From contig LNET01000030.1 of assembly GCA_001464055.1 (NCBI GenBank), forward strand, positions 18,949 through 82,948: a stretch of DNA of 64,000 nt, written 5' to 3'. Each line of letters opens with the position of its first letter. Positions within the stretch are counted from its first letter, which is position 1. The notes under the pieces are model-generated. The model worked only from the letters and a program-made list of their open reading frames with translations. It ran no database searches and was not told the DNA's origin. This DNA is from Burkholderiales bacterium Ga0077543. GTDB taxonomy: Bacteria; Pseudomonadota; Gammaproteobacteria; Burkholderiales; Burkholderiaceae_C. Made by a program: the position numbers and the translations under genes. This document shows positions 17,939 through 27,196 of this stretch, one piece after another.

Positions 17939-19741
17939 ATGAACAGCGCTGCGGACGAGCCGCCGCTGACCTTCGATGATTCGCGCCGCCTGCCCGGCCC
18001 GAACCGCTGGTTCGACCGGCCCGCGGTGGTGCTGGACGCGCTGGGCAGCGCCGCGCAGGACGAATCCGCGGTGGCCGCCTGGGCGCAGCGCGTCGAGCGC
18101 CTGTGCGCAGCGCTGGGCTGGCCTGCACCGCAGCCGCGGGCGCACCGGCATGGCCCGGCGGCGGCAAGCGGCCTGACGCTGGCCTTTGCCGCGCCCGAAG
18201 ACGCCCTGTTCACCGCCACCGAGGTGAACGAATGGGCCTGGGAGCGCAGCCTTGCCGCACACGGAAGCCTGGCTGCCGAAGGGCGTGTGCTGCTGCAACC
18301 CGCCAGCGATGACCTGGACACGCTGCGGCCAGAGTTCCTGCGCCGCGCCGCCGCCGAACGTTCGGCGCCAGTGCAGCGCCTGAAGGCCGCGGCCCGGGCA
18401 CGCGGCCTGCCGGTGTTCGAGGACGACGACAGCCTGTCCATCGGTGCCGGCGGCGGCAGCCTCACCTGGCCGCGCGCGGCGCTGCCGCTGCCGATGGACC
18501 TGCCCTGGGCCCGGCTGCACGACCTGCCCACCGTGCTGGTGACCGGCAGCAACGGCAAGACGACGACGACGCGGCTGCTGGCTGCCATGGCCCAGGCCGC
18601 TGGCCACGTGCCGGGCTTGTGCAGCACCGAGGGTGTGCTCGTCGGTGGCGAAACCGTGATGCGCGGCGACTATGCCGGCCCGGCCGGTGCCCGCGCCGTG
18701 CTGCGCCACCCGGGTGTGGGCTTCGCGGTGCTCGAGACCGCACGCGGCGGCCTGCTGCGTCGCGGCCTGGCGCTGCGGCGCGCCGACGCCGCCGTCATCA
18801 CCAACGTCAGCGCCGACCACCTGGGCGAATATGGCGTGCACAGCGTTGCCGACATCGCCCTGGCCAAGGCCGTGGTGCTGCACGCGGTGGCGGCCAGCGG
18901 CACGGCCGTGCTGAACGGCAGCGACGAGGTGCTGATGGCCGTGGCCACGCCACTGGCGCCGGCCGGCCGGCTGGCGCTGTTCGCGGCCGATCACGATCAC
19001 CCGCGCCTGGCCGCCCACCGCGCGGCAGGCGGCAGCACCTGCGGCGCCGCACAAGGCCGGCTGTGGCTGTACGCGGCCAGCGCCGCCGGCCAGCCGGTCG
19101 TCGACCTGGGCGCTGTCGAAGCCATGCCCCTGACCCTGGGCGGCGCCGCCGGCTTCAACCTGGAAAACATCGCCGCCGCGGTGCTGGCCGCGCTAGCCGC
19201 CGGGCTGCCCGTATCGGCCGTGCAGGCCACGCTGCAGCACTTCGGCGCGCGCCCGCAGGACAACCCTGGCCGGCTCGAACGCTGGGCCTGGCGCGGCGCC
19301 ACGGTGCTGGTGGACTACGCCCACAACCCCGAAGGCCTGGCCGAACTGCTGGCCGTGGCCCGCGCCCTGAAGCCCCGGCGGCTGGGCCTGCTGCTGGGCC
19401 AGGCCGGCAACCGCGACGACGCCGCGATCGCCGAACTCGCACGCACCGCTGCCGGCTTCGCACCAGACCGTGTCGTCGTGAAGGAACTGCCCGGCATGCT
19501 GCGCGGACGCGCGCCGGGCGAAGTGCCGACACTGATCCTGGCCACCTTGCATCAGGCCGGCATCACCCGCGCCCAGGCCACCCTGGAGCCCGACGAAGGC
19601 AGGGCCGCCGCGGCACTGCTGGACTGGGCCCGGGCGGGCGACGTGATCGTGCTGCCCGTGCACACCGCCGCCGTGCGCGACCCGCTGGCGCAGCGGCTGG
19701 CCAGTGCAGGCCCTGGCAGCCCCGCCAGCCCCACCGTCTGA
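17939..19741 (+). CDS. CphA' : Mur-ligase-type cyanophycin synthetase paralogue lacking ATP-grasp
   Basis: A 600-residue partner of cphA. It has no ATP-grasp module. A variable ~180-residue N-terminus is followed by a CphA-like Mur-ligase half: P-loop GSNGKT at 203-208, LETARGGLLRRGLAL, ITNVSADHLGEYGV, LVDYAHNPEGL and VVVKELPGMLRGRAPGEV. Several betaproteobacteria carry such a second gene next to cphA, and it may help with primer or chain extension. The ATG at 17939 lies 38 bases after the cphA stop, so the two are probably co-transcribed. No cyanophycinase gene is visible nearby. Confidence 0.85.
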   Translation: MNSAADEPPLTFDDSRRLPGPNRWFDRPAVVLDALGSAAQDESAVAAWAQRVERLCAALGWPAPQPRAHRHGPAAASGLTLAFAAPEDALFTATEVNEWAWERSLAAHGSLAAEGRVLLQPASDDLDTLRPEFLRRAAAERSAPVQRLKAAARARGLPVFEDDDSLSIGAGGGSLTWPRAALPLPMDLPWARLHDLPTVLVTGSNGKTTTTRLLAAMAQAAGHVPGLCSTEGVLVGGETVMRGDYAGPAGARAVLRHPGVGFAVLETARGGLLRRGLALRRADAAVITNVSADHLGEYGVHSVADIALAKAVVLHAVAASGTAVLNGSDEVLMAVATPLAPAGRLALFAADHDHPRLAAHRAAGGSTCGAAQGRLWLYAASAAGQPVVDLGAVEAMPLTLGGAAGFNLENIAAAVLAALAAGLPVSAVQATLQHFGARPQDNPGRLERWAWRGATVLVDYAHNPEGLAELLAVARALKPRRLGLLLGQAGNRDDAAIAELARTAAGFAPDRVVVKELPGMLRGRAPGEVPTLILATLHQAGITRAQATLEPDEGRAAAALLDWARAGDVIVLPVHTAAVRDPLAQRLASAGPGSPASPTV

Positions 19742-19792
19742 GGCACCGGTCCCGAGCGGCCCACGCCAGGGCCAGTCCCCGCCGCGCTGCGA

Positions 19793-20509
19793 TCAGAGCT
19801 TGCTGCGCAAGGCCACTTCGCCGAAGCTGAACTGTCCCTGGGCCGCACCCAGCGTCTGGCCCTTGAGCTTCTTCGACACCAGCGAGCCCAGCAGCTGCGG
19901 CGCACTGAAGCTACCGGCCACGGCATAGGTCGTCGGATTGATCTTCTCGATCTTCGTCAGCTTCACCTGCGCCGGTGTGGACGCATCACTGCTGGTGTAG
20001 AAATCGAACGCGCGCTTGCCGTCAGGGTGATAGTCGACCGAGGCATCCAGCACGGCCAGGGTCTTGTCGTCCAGCGACACGTTCAAGGTGACCTTGCTGC
20101 CGTCGGCACCCACGCCGCTGAGCGACAGCTGGTAGCGCTTGATGATGCCGATGTGGCGCATCTCGCCGTTGTACAGGGTGCGCCCGGCAAAAGCCTGGGC
20201 CGTGGCCTGTATGTCCTGGGCGGTGACCTTGGGGGCGTTGGGATTCATCGCACCCACCCGCGCCTGGGCGTCGGCCACGGCGCGCTGGCCTTCGGCGGTG
20301 GCCAGCCGTGCCGCCGTCTTCTCGCCGAGCTGGGCGTCGACGACGGTGGCGATCGAGCGCATCGTCTTGGCCCCCTTGCCGATGTCGATGCTGATGGTGC
20401 CCTGGACGCGCTCGTTCGCGGCCAGCGGGGGGTTGGCCCCGGCCGAGCCCAGCCCCAGCATCGCCAAGGCCAGCATGGCCTGCCTGCAGTGATTCCCGAT
20501 GCACTTCAT
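19793..20509 (-). CDS. Exported protein of unknown function
   Basis: A 238-residue protein with a Sec-type leader (MKCIGNHCRQAMLALAMLGLGSAGAN, cleavage near residue 25). The mature part has alternating hydrophobic strands in its C-terminal half (KRYQLSLSGVGADGSKVTLNVSLDD, then KRAFDFYTSSDASTPAQVKLTKIEK), which suggests a beta-rich periplasmic domain, preceded by a helical Ala-rich region. I do not recognise a family. It faces the cphA' gene tail to tail with a ~50-base gap and is the last gene of the leftward run headed by rdgC and the murQ cluster. Confidence 0.7.
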   Translation of the reverse strand: MKCIGNHCRQAMLALAMLGLGSAGANPPLAANERVQGTISIDIGKGAKTMRSIATVVDAQLGEKTAARLATAEGQRAVADAQARVGAMNPNAPKVTAQDIQATAQAFAGRTLYNGEMRHIGIIKRYQLSLSGVGADGSKVTLNVSLDDKTLAVLDASVDYHPDGKRAFDFYTSSDASTPAQVKLTKIEKINPTTYAVAGSFSAPQLLGSLVSKKLKGQTLGAAQGQFSFGEVALRSKL

Positions 20510-20637
20510 CCCGTTGCTCCGCTCTTGTCCGTGCCAGCCCGCGACATGCGGTGGCCACCATGGAAGAACGTCGAAACGGGCGAAAGCCCATCATCGGGCG
20601 CGCTCGGGTCCTTCGCACCCGATGCTGCCCATGGGCT

Positions 20638-21654
20638 TCAGTCCACGGCCTCGGCCGTGTCCCAGGGGGCCAGGCTATCCGGGCTGGCAGGCCCGTCCGC
20701 TGCAAGCTGGGGTAGCGCAGGGTCTTCGGCGGCAGCCGCCTGGCGCTGGTGCAGGCCGCCCAATGCTTCCACCAGCGCCGGCAGCAGCTGGCGCAGTTCC
20801 CCGGTGGCAATGGCCACGTCGGCGTCGAAGCCGCCTTCGTCCTTGCCCTGGTTCGCGGCGTCCACACCCGCGCCTTCCATGACCAGGTCGAGCAGCTCGA
20901 TCTTCTTCAGCGTCAGCGCCTCGGTCAGCACGAAGCTCACCCGGCCCTGCCAGGTCATGGCCAGCTGGGTGGGCAGCTTGCCCTGGGCGATGTGTTCGCC
21001 CACTTCGTCGATGTCCAGCGTGTGGCGGGCATAACGCACGGTGGCCTTTTCGCTGTCGGGCTGCTTCAGTTCACATTCGCGGTCGATGCTGAAGCCGGGC
21101 GGGGCTTCCTTGGCCTGCAACCACAGCGCCATCGCGGTGGCCGGGGCCAGTTCGGTCTGCAGCAGGGCCAGCTTCAGGTTGCCCCCCAGCAGCTCGATCA
21201 GGCGCGTGACCACCGTATCGGCCTTCTTCGTGCTGCCCGCACCCACCCACACCGTGCGGCCCACCGGGTCGATCCAGACCAGGGTCTCGCTGCGTTTGGG
21301 AAAAGCACGCGGCAGCAGCGCATGCACCACCGCTTCCTTCAGTTCCTTCACGCGCTTGCCCTTGGGGCGGCGGCCGGTTTCCTGTTCGATCTTGTCCAGC
21401 TCGGCCTGGATCTGCGTCTTCACCACGCTGCCGGGCACGGCCTTGGTCTCGGTGCACAGGCGCAGCACGATCTGCCCGCCCACGCTTTCGGCCAGCGCTG
21501 CATGTTTGTCGCCGCGGGGCGGCACGAAGCCGCTGCTTTCGGGCTGGGTGGCGCCACATTCCACGAACGGGGCGGTGGACAGGCGGCTGTCGATGTCGGG
21601 CAGGGACGGCGCGTCCCAGTGGTCGATGCGGTAGATCAGGGCGTTCTTGAACAT
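20638..21654 (-). CDS. rdgC: Recombination-associated protein RdgC
   Basis: A 338-residue RdgC. The N-terminus MFKNALIYRI and the middle block TGRRPKGKRVKELKEAV, then LVWIDPVGRTVWVGAG are hallmark RdgC segments. RdgC forms ring-shaped dimers on double-stranded DNA, restrains RecA-mediated exchange and in some bacteria protects replication forks. The last ~40 residues (QRQAAAAEDPALPQLAADG) form a low-complexity acidic/Ala tail beyond the E. coli length (~303). It lies 52 bases downstream of the NagX-like gene. Confidence 0.93.
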   Translation of the reverse strand: MFKNALIYRIDHWDAPSLPDIDSRLSTAPFVECGATQPESSGFVPPRGDKHAALAESVGGQIVLRLCTETKAVPGSVVKTQIQAELDKIEQETGRRPKGKRVKELKEAVVHALLPRAFPKRSETLVWIDPVGRTVWVGAGSTKKADTVVTRLIELLGGNLKLALLQTELAPATAMALWLQAKEAPPGFSIDRECELKQPDSEKATVRYARHTLDIDEVGEHIAQGKLPTQLAMTWQGRVSFVLTEALTLKKIELLDLVMEGAGVDAANQGKDEGGFDADVAIATGELRQLLPALVEALGGLHQRQAAAAEDPALPQLAADGPASPDSLAPWDTAEAVD

Positions 21655-21706
21655 GGTCGCTTCAGGGCTAGGGCGCGCAGTGTAGGCCGCGCCAGCGGCG
21701 CAGGCT

Positions 21707-22897
21707 TCACACCCTGAGGTAGATGCGCCTGCGGTGCATCCAGGCCGCCAACGCCCAGTAGAGCGACAGATTGGCCAAGGCGAAGAGCAGCGAGCCCAGC
21801 CGCGGGTCGTCCGTCAACACCCGTCCCAGCGGCGCGAACACCTCGCGATGAGCCCAGGGCAGGGGCGACAGCCACTTCGGCGTGCCGTCGGCAGCCAGGC
21901 CGTCGGGCCAGCGCAGCAGGCCCAGCACCCGCGGCACGAAGCCCGACAACACGAAGATGAAAAGCGGATTCAGGCCGAACACTTCGAAGAATCGTGCCCA
22001 GCCCGACAGCGGGCGCCCTTCCACCCGGTGCAGCATCGCCACCACCAGCAGCATGGCCAGCGCCGTGGTCAGCAGCACGTAGCTGGAGGTCCAGATCTTC
22101 TTGTTGAACGGGAACACGGCCTGCCAGACCAGGGCCAGCCCCAGCAGCACCGCCGCCCAGGCCAGCAGCTGCAGCAGGCGAGCGGTGTCGGGGCGCGCTG
22201 CCGGTTCGCGGGCGTCGGCCTGGAGCAGCCGCCCCACCCACACCCCCAGCAGCACCTGCGCGACGGCCGGCACGGTGCTGGCCAGACCCTCGGGGTCGAA
22301 AGGCACGCCTTCGCCGCGGTACAGGTGCTGCGCGCCGAGCAGGGCGCGGTCCCAGTGCGTGCCGAAGAAGCCTTCCAGGCTGAACGGGTCGCCGGGTGTG
22401 CCCCACGCCACGCAGGCGGCCCAGTAGCCCAGCAGCAACGCGGCAGCGGCCGCCAGCAGCGCATGCGGCCCGCTGCGGCGCAGGGCCCAGGCGATGACCG
22501 CAGCCGCGCCGAAACACAGCGCGATGCGCTGCAGCACGCCCATCACACGCAACTGTTCCAGGCTGCGCCAGACCAATTCACCTTCGGCCGACCAATGCAG
22601 CAGCGGGCTGATGTTCAGCGCCAGGCCGATGGCGAAGATGAGGGCGGTGCGCTGCAGCACCTTCCGCCAGAAGGTCGCAGGCGCGCCCTGTTCGAAGCGC
22701 GGCAGCACCAATGCCAGCGCATGGCCCACGGCGAACAGGAAGAACGGGAAGACCAGGTCGGTGGGCGTGACGCCATGCCAGGCTGCATGCGCCAGAGGCG
22801 GATACAAATGCGCCCAGCTGCCCGGGTTGTTCACCAGGATCATCAGGGCCACGGTGGCGCCGCGGAAGACGTCGAGCGAGCGAAGGCGGTCGGTCAT
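21707..22897 (-). CDS. NagX-like integral membrane acyltransferase (DUF5009/HGSNAT family)
   Basis: A 396-residue polytopic membrane protein starting MTDRLRSLDVFRGATVALMILVNNPGSW, the signature N-terminus of the NagX/heparan-alpha-glucosaminide acetyltransferase family. About ten hydrophobic segments follow, including FPFFLFAVGHALAL and LVVWQAVFPFNKKIWTSSYVL. Family members transfer acetyl groups to amino-sugars across membranes; NagX genes lie in N-acetylglucosamine utilisation clusters. Directly upstream is murQ, consistent with salvage of peptidoglycan amino-sugars. The ATG at 22897 was chosen over a GTG at 22963 because family homology begins here. A 19-base palindrome abuts this start. 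Confidence 0.85.
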   Translation of the reverse strand: MTDRLRSLDVFRGATVALMILVNNPGSWAHLYPPLAHAAWHGVTPTDLVFPFFLFAVGHALALVLPRFEQGAPATFWRKVLQRTALIFAIGLALNISPLLHWSAEGELVWRSLEQLRVMGVLQRIALCFGAAAVIAWALRRSGPHALLAAAAALLLGYWAACVAWGTPGDPFSLEGFFGTHWDRALLGAQHLYRGEGVPFDPEGLASTVPAVAQVLLGVWVGRLLQADAREPAARPDTARLLQLLAWAAVLLGLALVWQAVFPFNKKIWTSSYVLLTTALAMLLVVAMLHRVEGRPLSGWARFFEVFGLNPLFIFVLSGFVPRVLGLLRWPDGLAADGTPKWLSPLPWAHREVFAPLGRVLTDDPRLGSLLFALANLSLYWALAAWMHRRRIYLRV

Positions 22898-22899
22898 GG

Positions 22900-22918
22900 G
22901 CGGGCAGAGTCTGCCCGC
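22900..22918. repeat. 19-base inverted repeat at the NagX-like start
   Basis: Arms GCGGGCAGA (22900-22908) and TCTGCCCGC (22910-22918) pair perfectly around one base. The element ends two bases before the ATG at 22897 on the minus strand and so covers the expected ribosome-binding site. A second perfect inverted repeat, CCTGGC/GCCAGG, lies at 22942-22956, just after the murQ stop. No T-run is present. Confidence 0.6.
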
Positions 22919-22964
22919 ATTCTGGTTCAGCCGGCGCTGCGCCTGGCGCTGCCAGGGCGCCACC

Positions 22965-23864
22965 TCAGCCGATGGCGCGCTCGACGCTGCCGTCGGCTGC
23001 GGCCAGGCGCTGCTCGGCCGTGGCCGCGTCGACGCCGGCCTTCAGCATCACGATGGCCGTCTTCACGTGCGAACCGCAGGCGGCCAGGGCGGCCTGGGCC
23101 GCAGCTTCGTCGGCGCCGGTGGCGCGCAGCGTGAGCGCCAGTGCACGCCTGACCAGCTTGGCATTGGTGGCGCGCAGGTCCACCATCAGCGGGCCGTAGG
23201 TCTTGTTCAAGCGCACCATGACGCTGCTGCTGAAGGTGTTCAGCGCAATCTTCTGCGCCGTGCCGGCCTTCAGCCGGGTGCTGCCGCTGATGACCTCGGG
23301 GCCGGTGTCCAGCAGCACGCCGATCTCGGCGGCGGCCAGCAGCGGCGCACCGGGGTTGTTGGCGAAACCCACCGTCAGCGCGCCGGCCTGCCGGGCCGCT
23401 TCGCACGCACCCAGCGCATAAGGCGTGCTGCCGCTGGCGGCCAGCAGCAGCAGCACGTCGTGCGCCGTTGGCGCCAACGCCCGCAGGTCGGCAGCGCCCT
23501 GGGCCCGGTTGTCCTCGGCACCTTCGGCGGCAACGAACATCGCGCTTTGGCCACCCGCCAGCAGCGCCACGGCACGGTCGCGGGGCCAGCTGAAGGTGGG
23601 GTGCAGTTCGACGCTGTCCAGCACGCCCAGTCGGCCGCTGGTGCCGGCCCCGGCGTACAGCAGCCGGCCGCCGGCGCGGATGCGCGGCACGGCAGCGTCC
23701 ACGGCCACGGCCAGCGTGGGGGCGGCGGCCTGCACGGCCTGTGCAGCCAGCGCCTGGTCGGCCACGAAAGCGGCCACCAAGGCCGGCGTGTCGTACTGGC
23801 CCAGCGCGGCGTGAGCGGGGTGGGGCAGTTCGGTGGGCAAGCCGAGGGTCGTGGCGGTGGTCAT
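22965..23864 (-). CDS. murQ: N-acetylmuramic acid 6-phosphate etherase
   Basis: A 299-residue SIS-fold lyase that removes the lactyl ether from MurNAc-6-phosphate to give GlcNAc-6-phosphate. Diagnostic segments are RAGGRLLYAGAGTSGRLGVLDSVELHPTFS (sugar-phosphate site), VGFANNPGAPLLAAAEIGVLLDTGPEVISGSTRLKAGTAQK and the NTFSSSVMVRLNKTYGPLMVDLRATNAKL block. The ATG at 23864 gives the family length; a TTG at 23873 would add three residues. It is flanked by a NagX-like acyltransferase and a GHL10 lipoprotein, so the cell-wall salvage assignment is well supported. No PTS MurP or AnmK is visible in the window. Confidence 0.93.
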   Translation of the reverse strand: MTTATTLGLPTELPHPAHAALGQYDTPALVAAFVADQALAAQAVQAAAPTLAVAVDAAVPRIRAGGRLLYAGAGTSGRLGVLDSVELHPTFSWPRDRAVALLAGGQSAMFVAAEGAEDNRAQGAADLRALAPTAHDVLLLLAASGSTPYALGACEAARQAGALTVGFANNPGAPLLAAAEIGVLLDTGPEVISGSTRLKAGTAQKIALNTFSSSVMVRLNKTYGPLMVDLRATNAKLVRRALALTLRATGADEAAAQAALAACGSHVKTAIVMLKAGVDAATAEQRLAAADGSVERAIG

Positions 23865-23921
23865 GGTGGACAAGGTGGTCAGGGCGGCTTCGGCAGAGAT
23901 GGCCGCTGTTGCAAGGGCTCG

Positions 23922-25532
23922 TCAGGACAACACCAGCGTGGCCCGCGGCCCGGCCTGGCCCACGCGGTTGATGGCGCTGGCGACCACGCGGTCGGCGCCG
24001 CTGGCGTCGACCTGAAGGGTGCTGCCAGCCAGCACCTGCAACCACCAGCGGCCGTCGCGGCGCAGCCAGACGGCCCAGCGGCGCACGGCAGCACCCGGAC
24101 CGGGGCGCAGGCCAATGCTCGGGCCACTGGCCAGCAAGGTGGGCGCGGCAGGCACGGCATCGGGCAGCCAGGGCGTGGCCGGCACCAGTGCCGCGCGGGC
24201 GTAGGGCCCGGCCATCAGGCGCTTGGTCAGGCCGTCGCGGTCCTGCATCAGCGCCACCATGCTGAAGTGGATGTGGCCGCCGGCACCCACCGGCCAGCCG
24301 TCGCCGGGCTCGGCGCGGCGCCGTTGCTCGGCCACCTGGTCCAGCAGTTCCTGCCCCGGCCAGACGTTCGGGCCCAGCGGCTCGCCGCGCGTCACGCGGC
24401 TGGTGAACAGGCCCGGCCACACATGCCGCTGCGCACGGTTCGCTGCCAGCCAGTACTCCAGCAGCACCGGGAAGGGCTGGCCGGCGCGGTCGATGGGCCA
24501 GTACAGCTGCGGGGCCAGGTAATCGAGCCAGCCGTTCTCGAACCATTTCTCGACGTCGGCGTACAGCTTGTCGTACTGGCTGAAGCCGACCACGCCCGGC
24601 GGCCGGCGGTCGGGCTTGGGCAGGCCGAATGGGCTGATGCCCACGCGCACCCAGGGCTTGATGTCCTGCACCGTGCGCTGCAGCGCCTGCACCAGGCGGT
24701 CGACCTGGTCGCGCCGCCAGTCGTCGCGTGACAGCAGGCCGCCGCCCAGCTGGTAGGCCGCCCAGGCGGCAGTGTCGGGGAAGGGCTGATCGACGCCGTC
24801 CACGGCCACCGGGTACGGGTAGAAATAGTCGTCGATGTGCACCGCGTCGATGTCGTAGCGGCGCACCACGTCGGCCACCACGACCAGCGTGTGGGCCGCG
24901 GCCTCGGGCTGGCCCGGGTCCATCCACAGCTGTTCGCCGTACTTCTGCACCAGCTGCGGCCGGCGCTGGGCGATGTGGCTGGCCGCCAGCGGCGAACGCG
25001 CGGCGCTGTGGCGCGCGCGGTAGGGGTTGAACCAGGCGTGCAGTTCGATCGCGCGGCGGTGCGCTTCCTGCACCCAGAAGGCCAGCGGGTCCCAGGCGGG
25101 CTCGCCGGCGGCCCAGGGCGGGCGGCCCTGCTCGCCGCTGAGGAACTCGCTCCAGGGCTCCAGCGTCGAGTTGAACAAGGCGTCGCAGGCCGGGCGCACC
25201 TGCAGGATCAGCGCGTTCAGCCGCAGCGCCTGGGCCCGGTCCAGGATGGCCAGGGCCTCGCTGCGCATCGCCGCCGCCGACAGGCCGGGGCGGCTGGGCC
25301 AGTCGATGTTGGCGACGGTGGCGACCCAGGCGGCGCGGAACTCGCGCGGCTCGGGCGGCGGTTCTTCGCCCGTGGGCAGCGGCGGCGGCAGGTACTGGGA
25401 CGCGGGCCGCGGCGGCGCGGCGACAGGCGCCGCAGCGGGTGCGGAAGGCACCACGCCAGGCGCAGTGCAGCCGGCCAGCCAGGCCAGACCGGCGGCGCCC
25501 AGCAGGCGCCGGCGTGCGCGGGGCGGCTTCAT
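23922..25532 (-). CDS. GHL10-family glycoside-hydrolase-like lipoprotein (YddW/DUF187 type)
   Basis: A 536-residue outer-membrane or periplasmic lipoprotein. The lipobox LAGC places the acylated Cys at residue 22. After a Pro/Ala linker comes the GHL10 TIM-barrel domain: [68 protein letters not shown] and [14 protein letters not shown], all standard for this family. Known relatives bind or cleave glycans, including denuded peptidoglycan strands (DigH). The context beside murQ supports cell-wall glycan turnover. Its ATG overlaps the mnmA stop (ATGA at 25532-25529). Confidence 0.88.
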   Translation of the reverse strand: MKPPRARRRLLGAAGLAWLAGCTAPGVVPSAPAAAPVAAPPRPASQYLPPPLPTGEEPPPEPREFRAAWVATVANIDWPSRPGLSAAAMRSEALAILDRAQALRLNALILQVRPACDALFNSTLEPWSEFLSGEQGRPPWAAGEPAWDPLAFWVQEAHRRAIELHAWFNPYRARHSAARSPLAASHIAQRRPQLVQKYGEQLWMDPGQPEAAAHTLVVVADVVRRYDIDAVHIDDYFYPYPVAVDGVDQPFPDTAAWAAYQLGGGLLSRDDWRRDQVDRLVQALQRTVQDIKPWVRVGISPFGLPKPDRRPPGVVGFSQYDKLYADVEKWFENGWLDYLAPQLYWPIDRAGQPFPVLLEYWLAANRAQRHVWPGLFTSRVTRGEPLGPNVWPGQELLDQVAEQRRRAEPGDGWPVGAGGHIHFSMVALMQDRDGLTKRLMAGPYARAALVPATPWLPDAVPAAPTLLASGPSIGLRPGPGAAVRRWAVWLRRDGRWWLQVLAGSTLQVDASGADRVVASAINRVGQAGPRATLVLS

Positions 25533-26752
25533 GCCGCCGAATTGTGCGCCGTGCGCACGCGCGTGCGCCTTGCCACCGGCGGCAAGGCCGGGGCCAGCGG
25601 GGCCAGTACTTCGGCGCTGGCAATGACGCCTCCGCCCAGGCACACCTCGCCGTCGTACAGCACCGCGCTCTGCCCCGGGGTGACGGCCCATTGCGGCTGC
25701 GCGAACTGCAGTTCGAAGCCTTCGGCCGTGGGCAGGAAACTGCAGGGCGCGTCGGCCTGGCGGTAGCGGGTCTTGGCGGCCAGCGGGCCGGCAGCGGGTG
25801 GCTGGCCAGCCACCCAGCTGCAGTCGTCGGCGGCCAGACGCGGCGCCAGCAGGGCCGGGTGCTCGTGCCCCTGCACCACGCGCAGCACGTTGTGCGCCAT
25901 GTCCTTGGCGGCCACGAACCAGGGCGCGTGCAGTCCGCTGCCCGTGCCGTCGGCCGTGGCCTGTTCGCCGCCTTTCACGCCCCCGATGCCCAGGCCCTGG
26001 CGCTGGCCCAGGGTGTAGAAGCTCAGGCCCAGATGGCGGCCGAGTTCGCGCCCGGCCTCGTCGAGCATCGGCCCCGGGGCATGGGCCAGGTAGCGGTTCA
26101 GGAATTCGCGAAACGGCCGCTCGCCGATGAAGCAGATGCCGGTGCTGTCCTTCTTCTTCGCGTTCGGCAGGCCGATGTCCAGCGCGATGCGGCGCACCTC
26201 GGTCTTGTGCAGTTCACCCACCGGGAACAGGGTGCGCGCCAGTTGCGACTGCGTCAGCCGGTGCAGGAAGTAGCTCTGGTCCTTGGTCGGGTCCAGGCCC
26301 TTGAGCAGCTCGAATCGCTTGTCGCGCTCGCGCACGCGGGCGTAGTGACCGGTGGCGATCTTGGCCGCGCCCAGCCGCAGCGCGTGGTCGAGGAAGGCCT
26401 TGAACTTGATCTCGGCATTGCACAGCACGTCGGGGTTGGGCGTGCGGCCGGCGCGGTATTCGCGCAGGAATTCGGCGAAGACGCGGTCCTTGTAGTCGGC
26501 CGCGAAGTTGACGTGTTCGATCTCGATGCCGATGACGTCGGCCACCGCGGCGGCGTCGACAAAGTCGATGTTCGACGAACAATACCCGGGGTCGGCGCCT
26601 TCGCCTTCGCCCCGCTCTGCGAGCCGGTCGTCGTCTTCCCAGTTCTTCATGAACAGGCCGATGACCTCATGGCCCTGCTGCTTCAGCAGCCAGGCGCTGA
26701 CGGCGGAATCGACGCCGCCGCTGAGACCCACCACCACACGTTGTCTGGACAT
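25529..26752 (-). CDS. mnmA: tRNA-uridine 2-sulfurtransferase
   Basis: A 407-residue MnmA, which thiolates U34 of tRNA-Lys, -Glu and -Gln. The PP-loop SGGVDS spans residues 11-16. The catalytic Cys111 (NPDVLCN) and the partner Cys207 (STGICFIGE) are both present. The C-terminal beta-barrel (ADAPCSFLP, then [26 protein letters not shown]) is complete and slightly longer than usual. The ATG at 26752 gives [13 protein letters not shown], the normal start. The downstream GHL10 gene overlaps it by four bases, an unusual coupling of a tRNA-modification gene to a cell-wall gene. Confidence 0.96.
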   Translation of the reverse strand: MSRQRVVVGLSGGVDSAVSAWLLKQQGHEVIGLFMKNWEDDDRLAERGEGEGADPGYCSSNIDFVDAAAVADVIGIEIEHVNFAADYKDRVFAEFLREYRAGRTPNPDVLCNAEIKFKAFLDHALRLGAAKIATGHYARVRERDKRFELLKGLDPTKDQSYFLHRLTQSQLARTLFPVGELHKTEVRRIALDIGLPNAKKKDSTGICFIGERPFREFLNRYLAHAPGPMLDEAGRELGRHLGLSFYTLGQRQGLGIGGVKGGEQATADGTGSGLHAPWFVAAKDMAHNVLRVVQGHEHPALLAPRLAADDCSWVAGQPPAAGPLAAKTRYRQADAPCSFLPTAEGFELQFAQPQWAVTPGQSAVLYDGEVCLGGGVIASAEVLAPLAPALPPVARRTRVRTAHNSAA

Positions 26753-26789
26753 GGCCGGGATTATCCCAGCCGTGGGCCCCGCGACGGAT

Positions 26790-27044
26790 TCAGCAGCTGA
26801 GTGCCACCGAACGTGAACGCACCATCTCGCGGGCGCGGGCCTTGGCATAGGCCAGCGCTTCGTCGGCCGTGGGCCAGCGGTAGCCGCAGGCCAGGCTTTC
26901 GTCGCGGAAGGCCTCGGCACCCGCGCCCTGCGGGCCACGCAGCCGGTTGACGATGACCGCGGCGATGTAACCGTCGCCGCGCGGGGCTTCGAGTGCACCG
27001 ACGAAAATGCGGTACTCGCCTTCGACACATTCTTCGAATCGCAT
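26790..27044 (-). CDS. Small conserved-looking protein, function unknown
   Basis: An 84-residue soluble protein beginning [21 protein letters not shown] and ending RSVALSC. It alternates short strands and an Ala-rich amphipathic helix ([17 protein letters not shown]), so a small alpha/beta fold is likely. There is no signal peptide and no recognised family. It sits alone between mnmA (37 bases away) and a 150-base spacer, in the same orientation. Composition and codon use match the neighbours, which supports a real gene. Confidence 0.6.
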   Translation of the reverse strand: MRFEECVEGEYRIFVGALEAPRGDGYIAAVIVNRLRGPQGAGAEAFRDESLACGYRWPTADEALAYAKARAREMVRSRSVALSC

Positions 27045-27147
27045 CACATCCGCCTGGTACTTGGGGATCAGTGCAGGCCAGCACACATCTCGCGTACGTG
27101 GCCCCGTCTGAAGTCGGGCTGGATGATGATTCCGAGGTCGGGACTGC

Positions 27148-27170
27148 GCATCCCTCTGCAGAGGGGATGC
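27148..27170 (-). terminator. Hairpin in the spacer downstream of the aspartoacylase-like gene
   Basis: GCATCCC (27148-27154) can pair with GGGATGC (27164-27170) around TCTGCAGAG, itself mostly self-complementary. The position, just after the hydrolase stop at 27197 (minus strand), suits a transcription terminator, but no T-run follows. It could equally be part of a dispersed repeat. Confidence 0.4.
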
Positions 27171-27196
27171 GTCCTTCAGGGGGATGAACCCAGACG

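Noticed and set aside
14284..18627. Very long antisense open frame opposite cphA
   Set aside because: Low-complexity His/Arg/Ala/Gly translation without domains; it arises from strong GC bias of the coding strand of cphA and cphA'.
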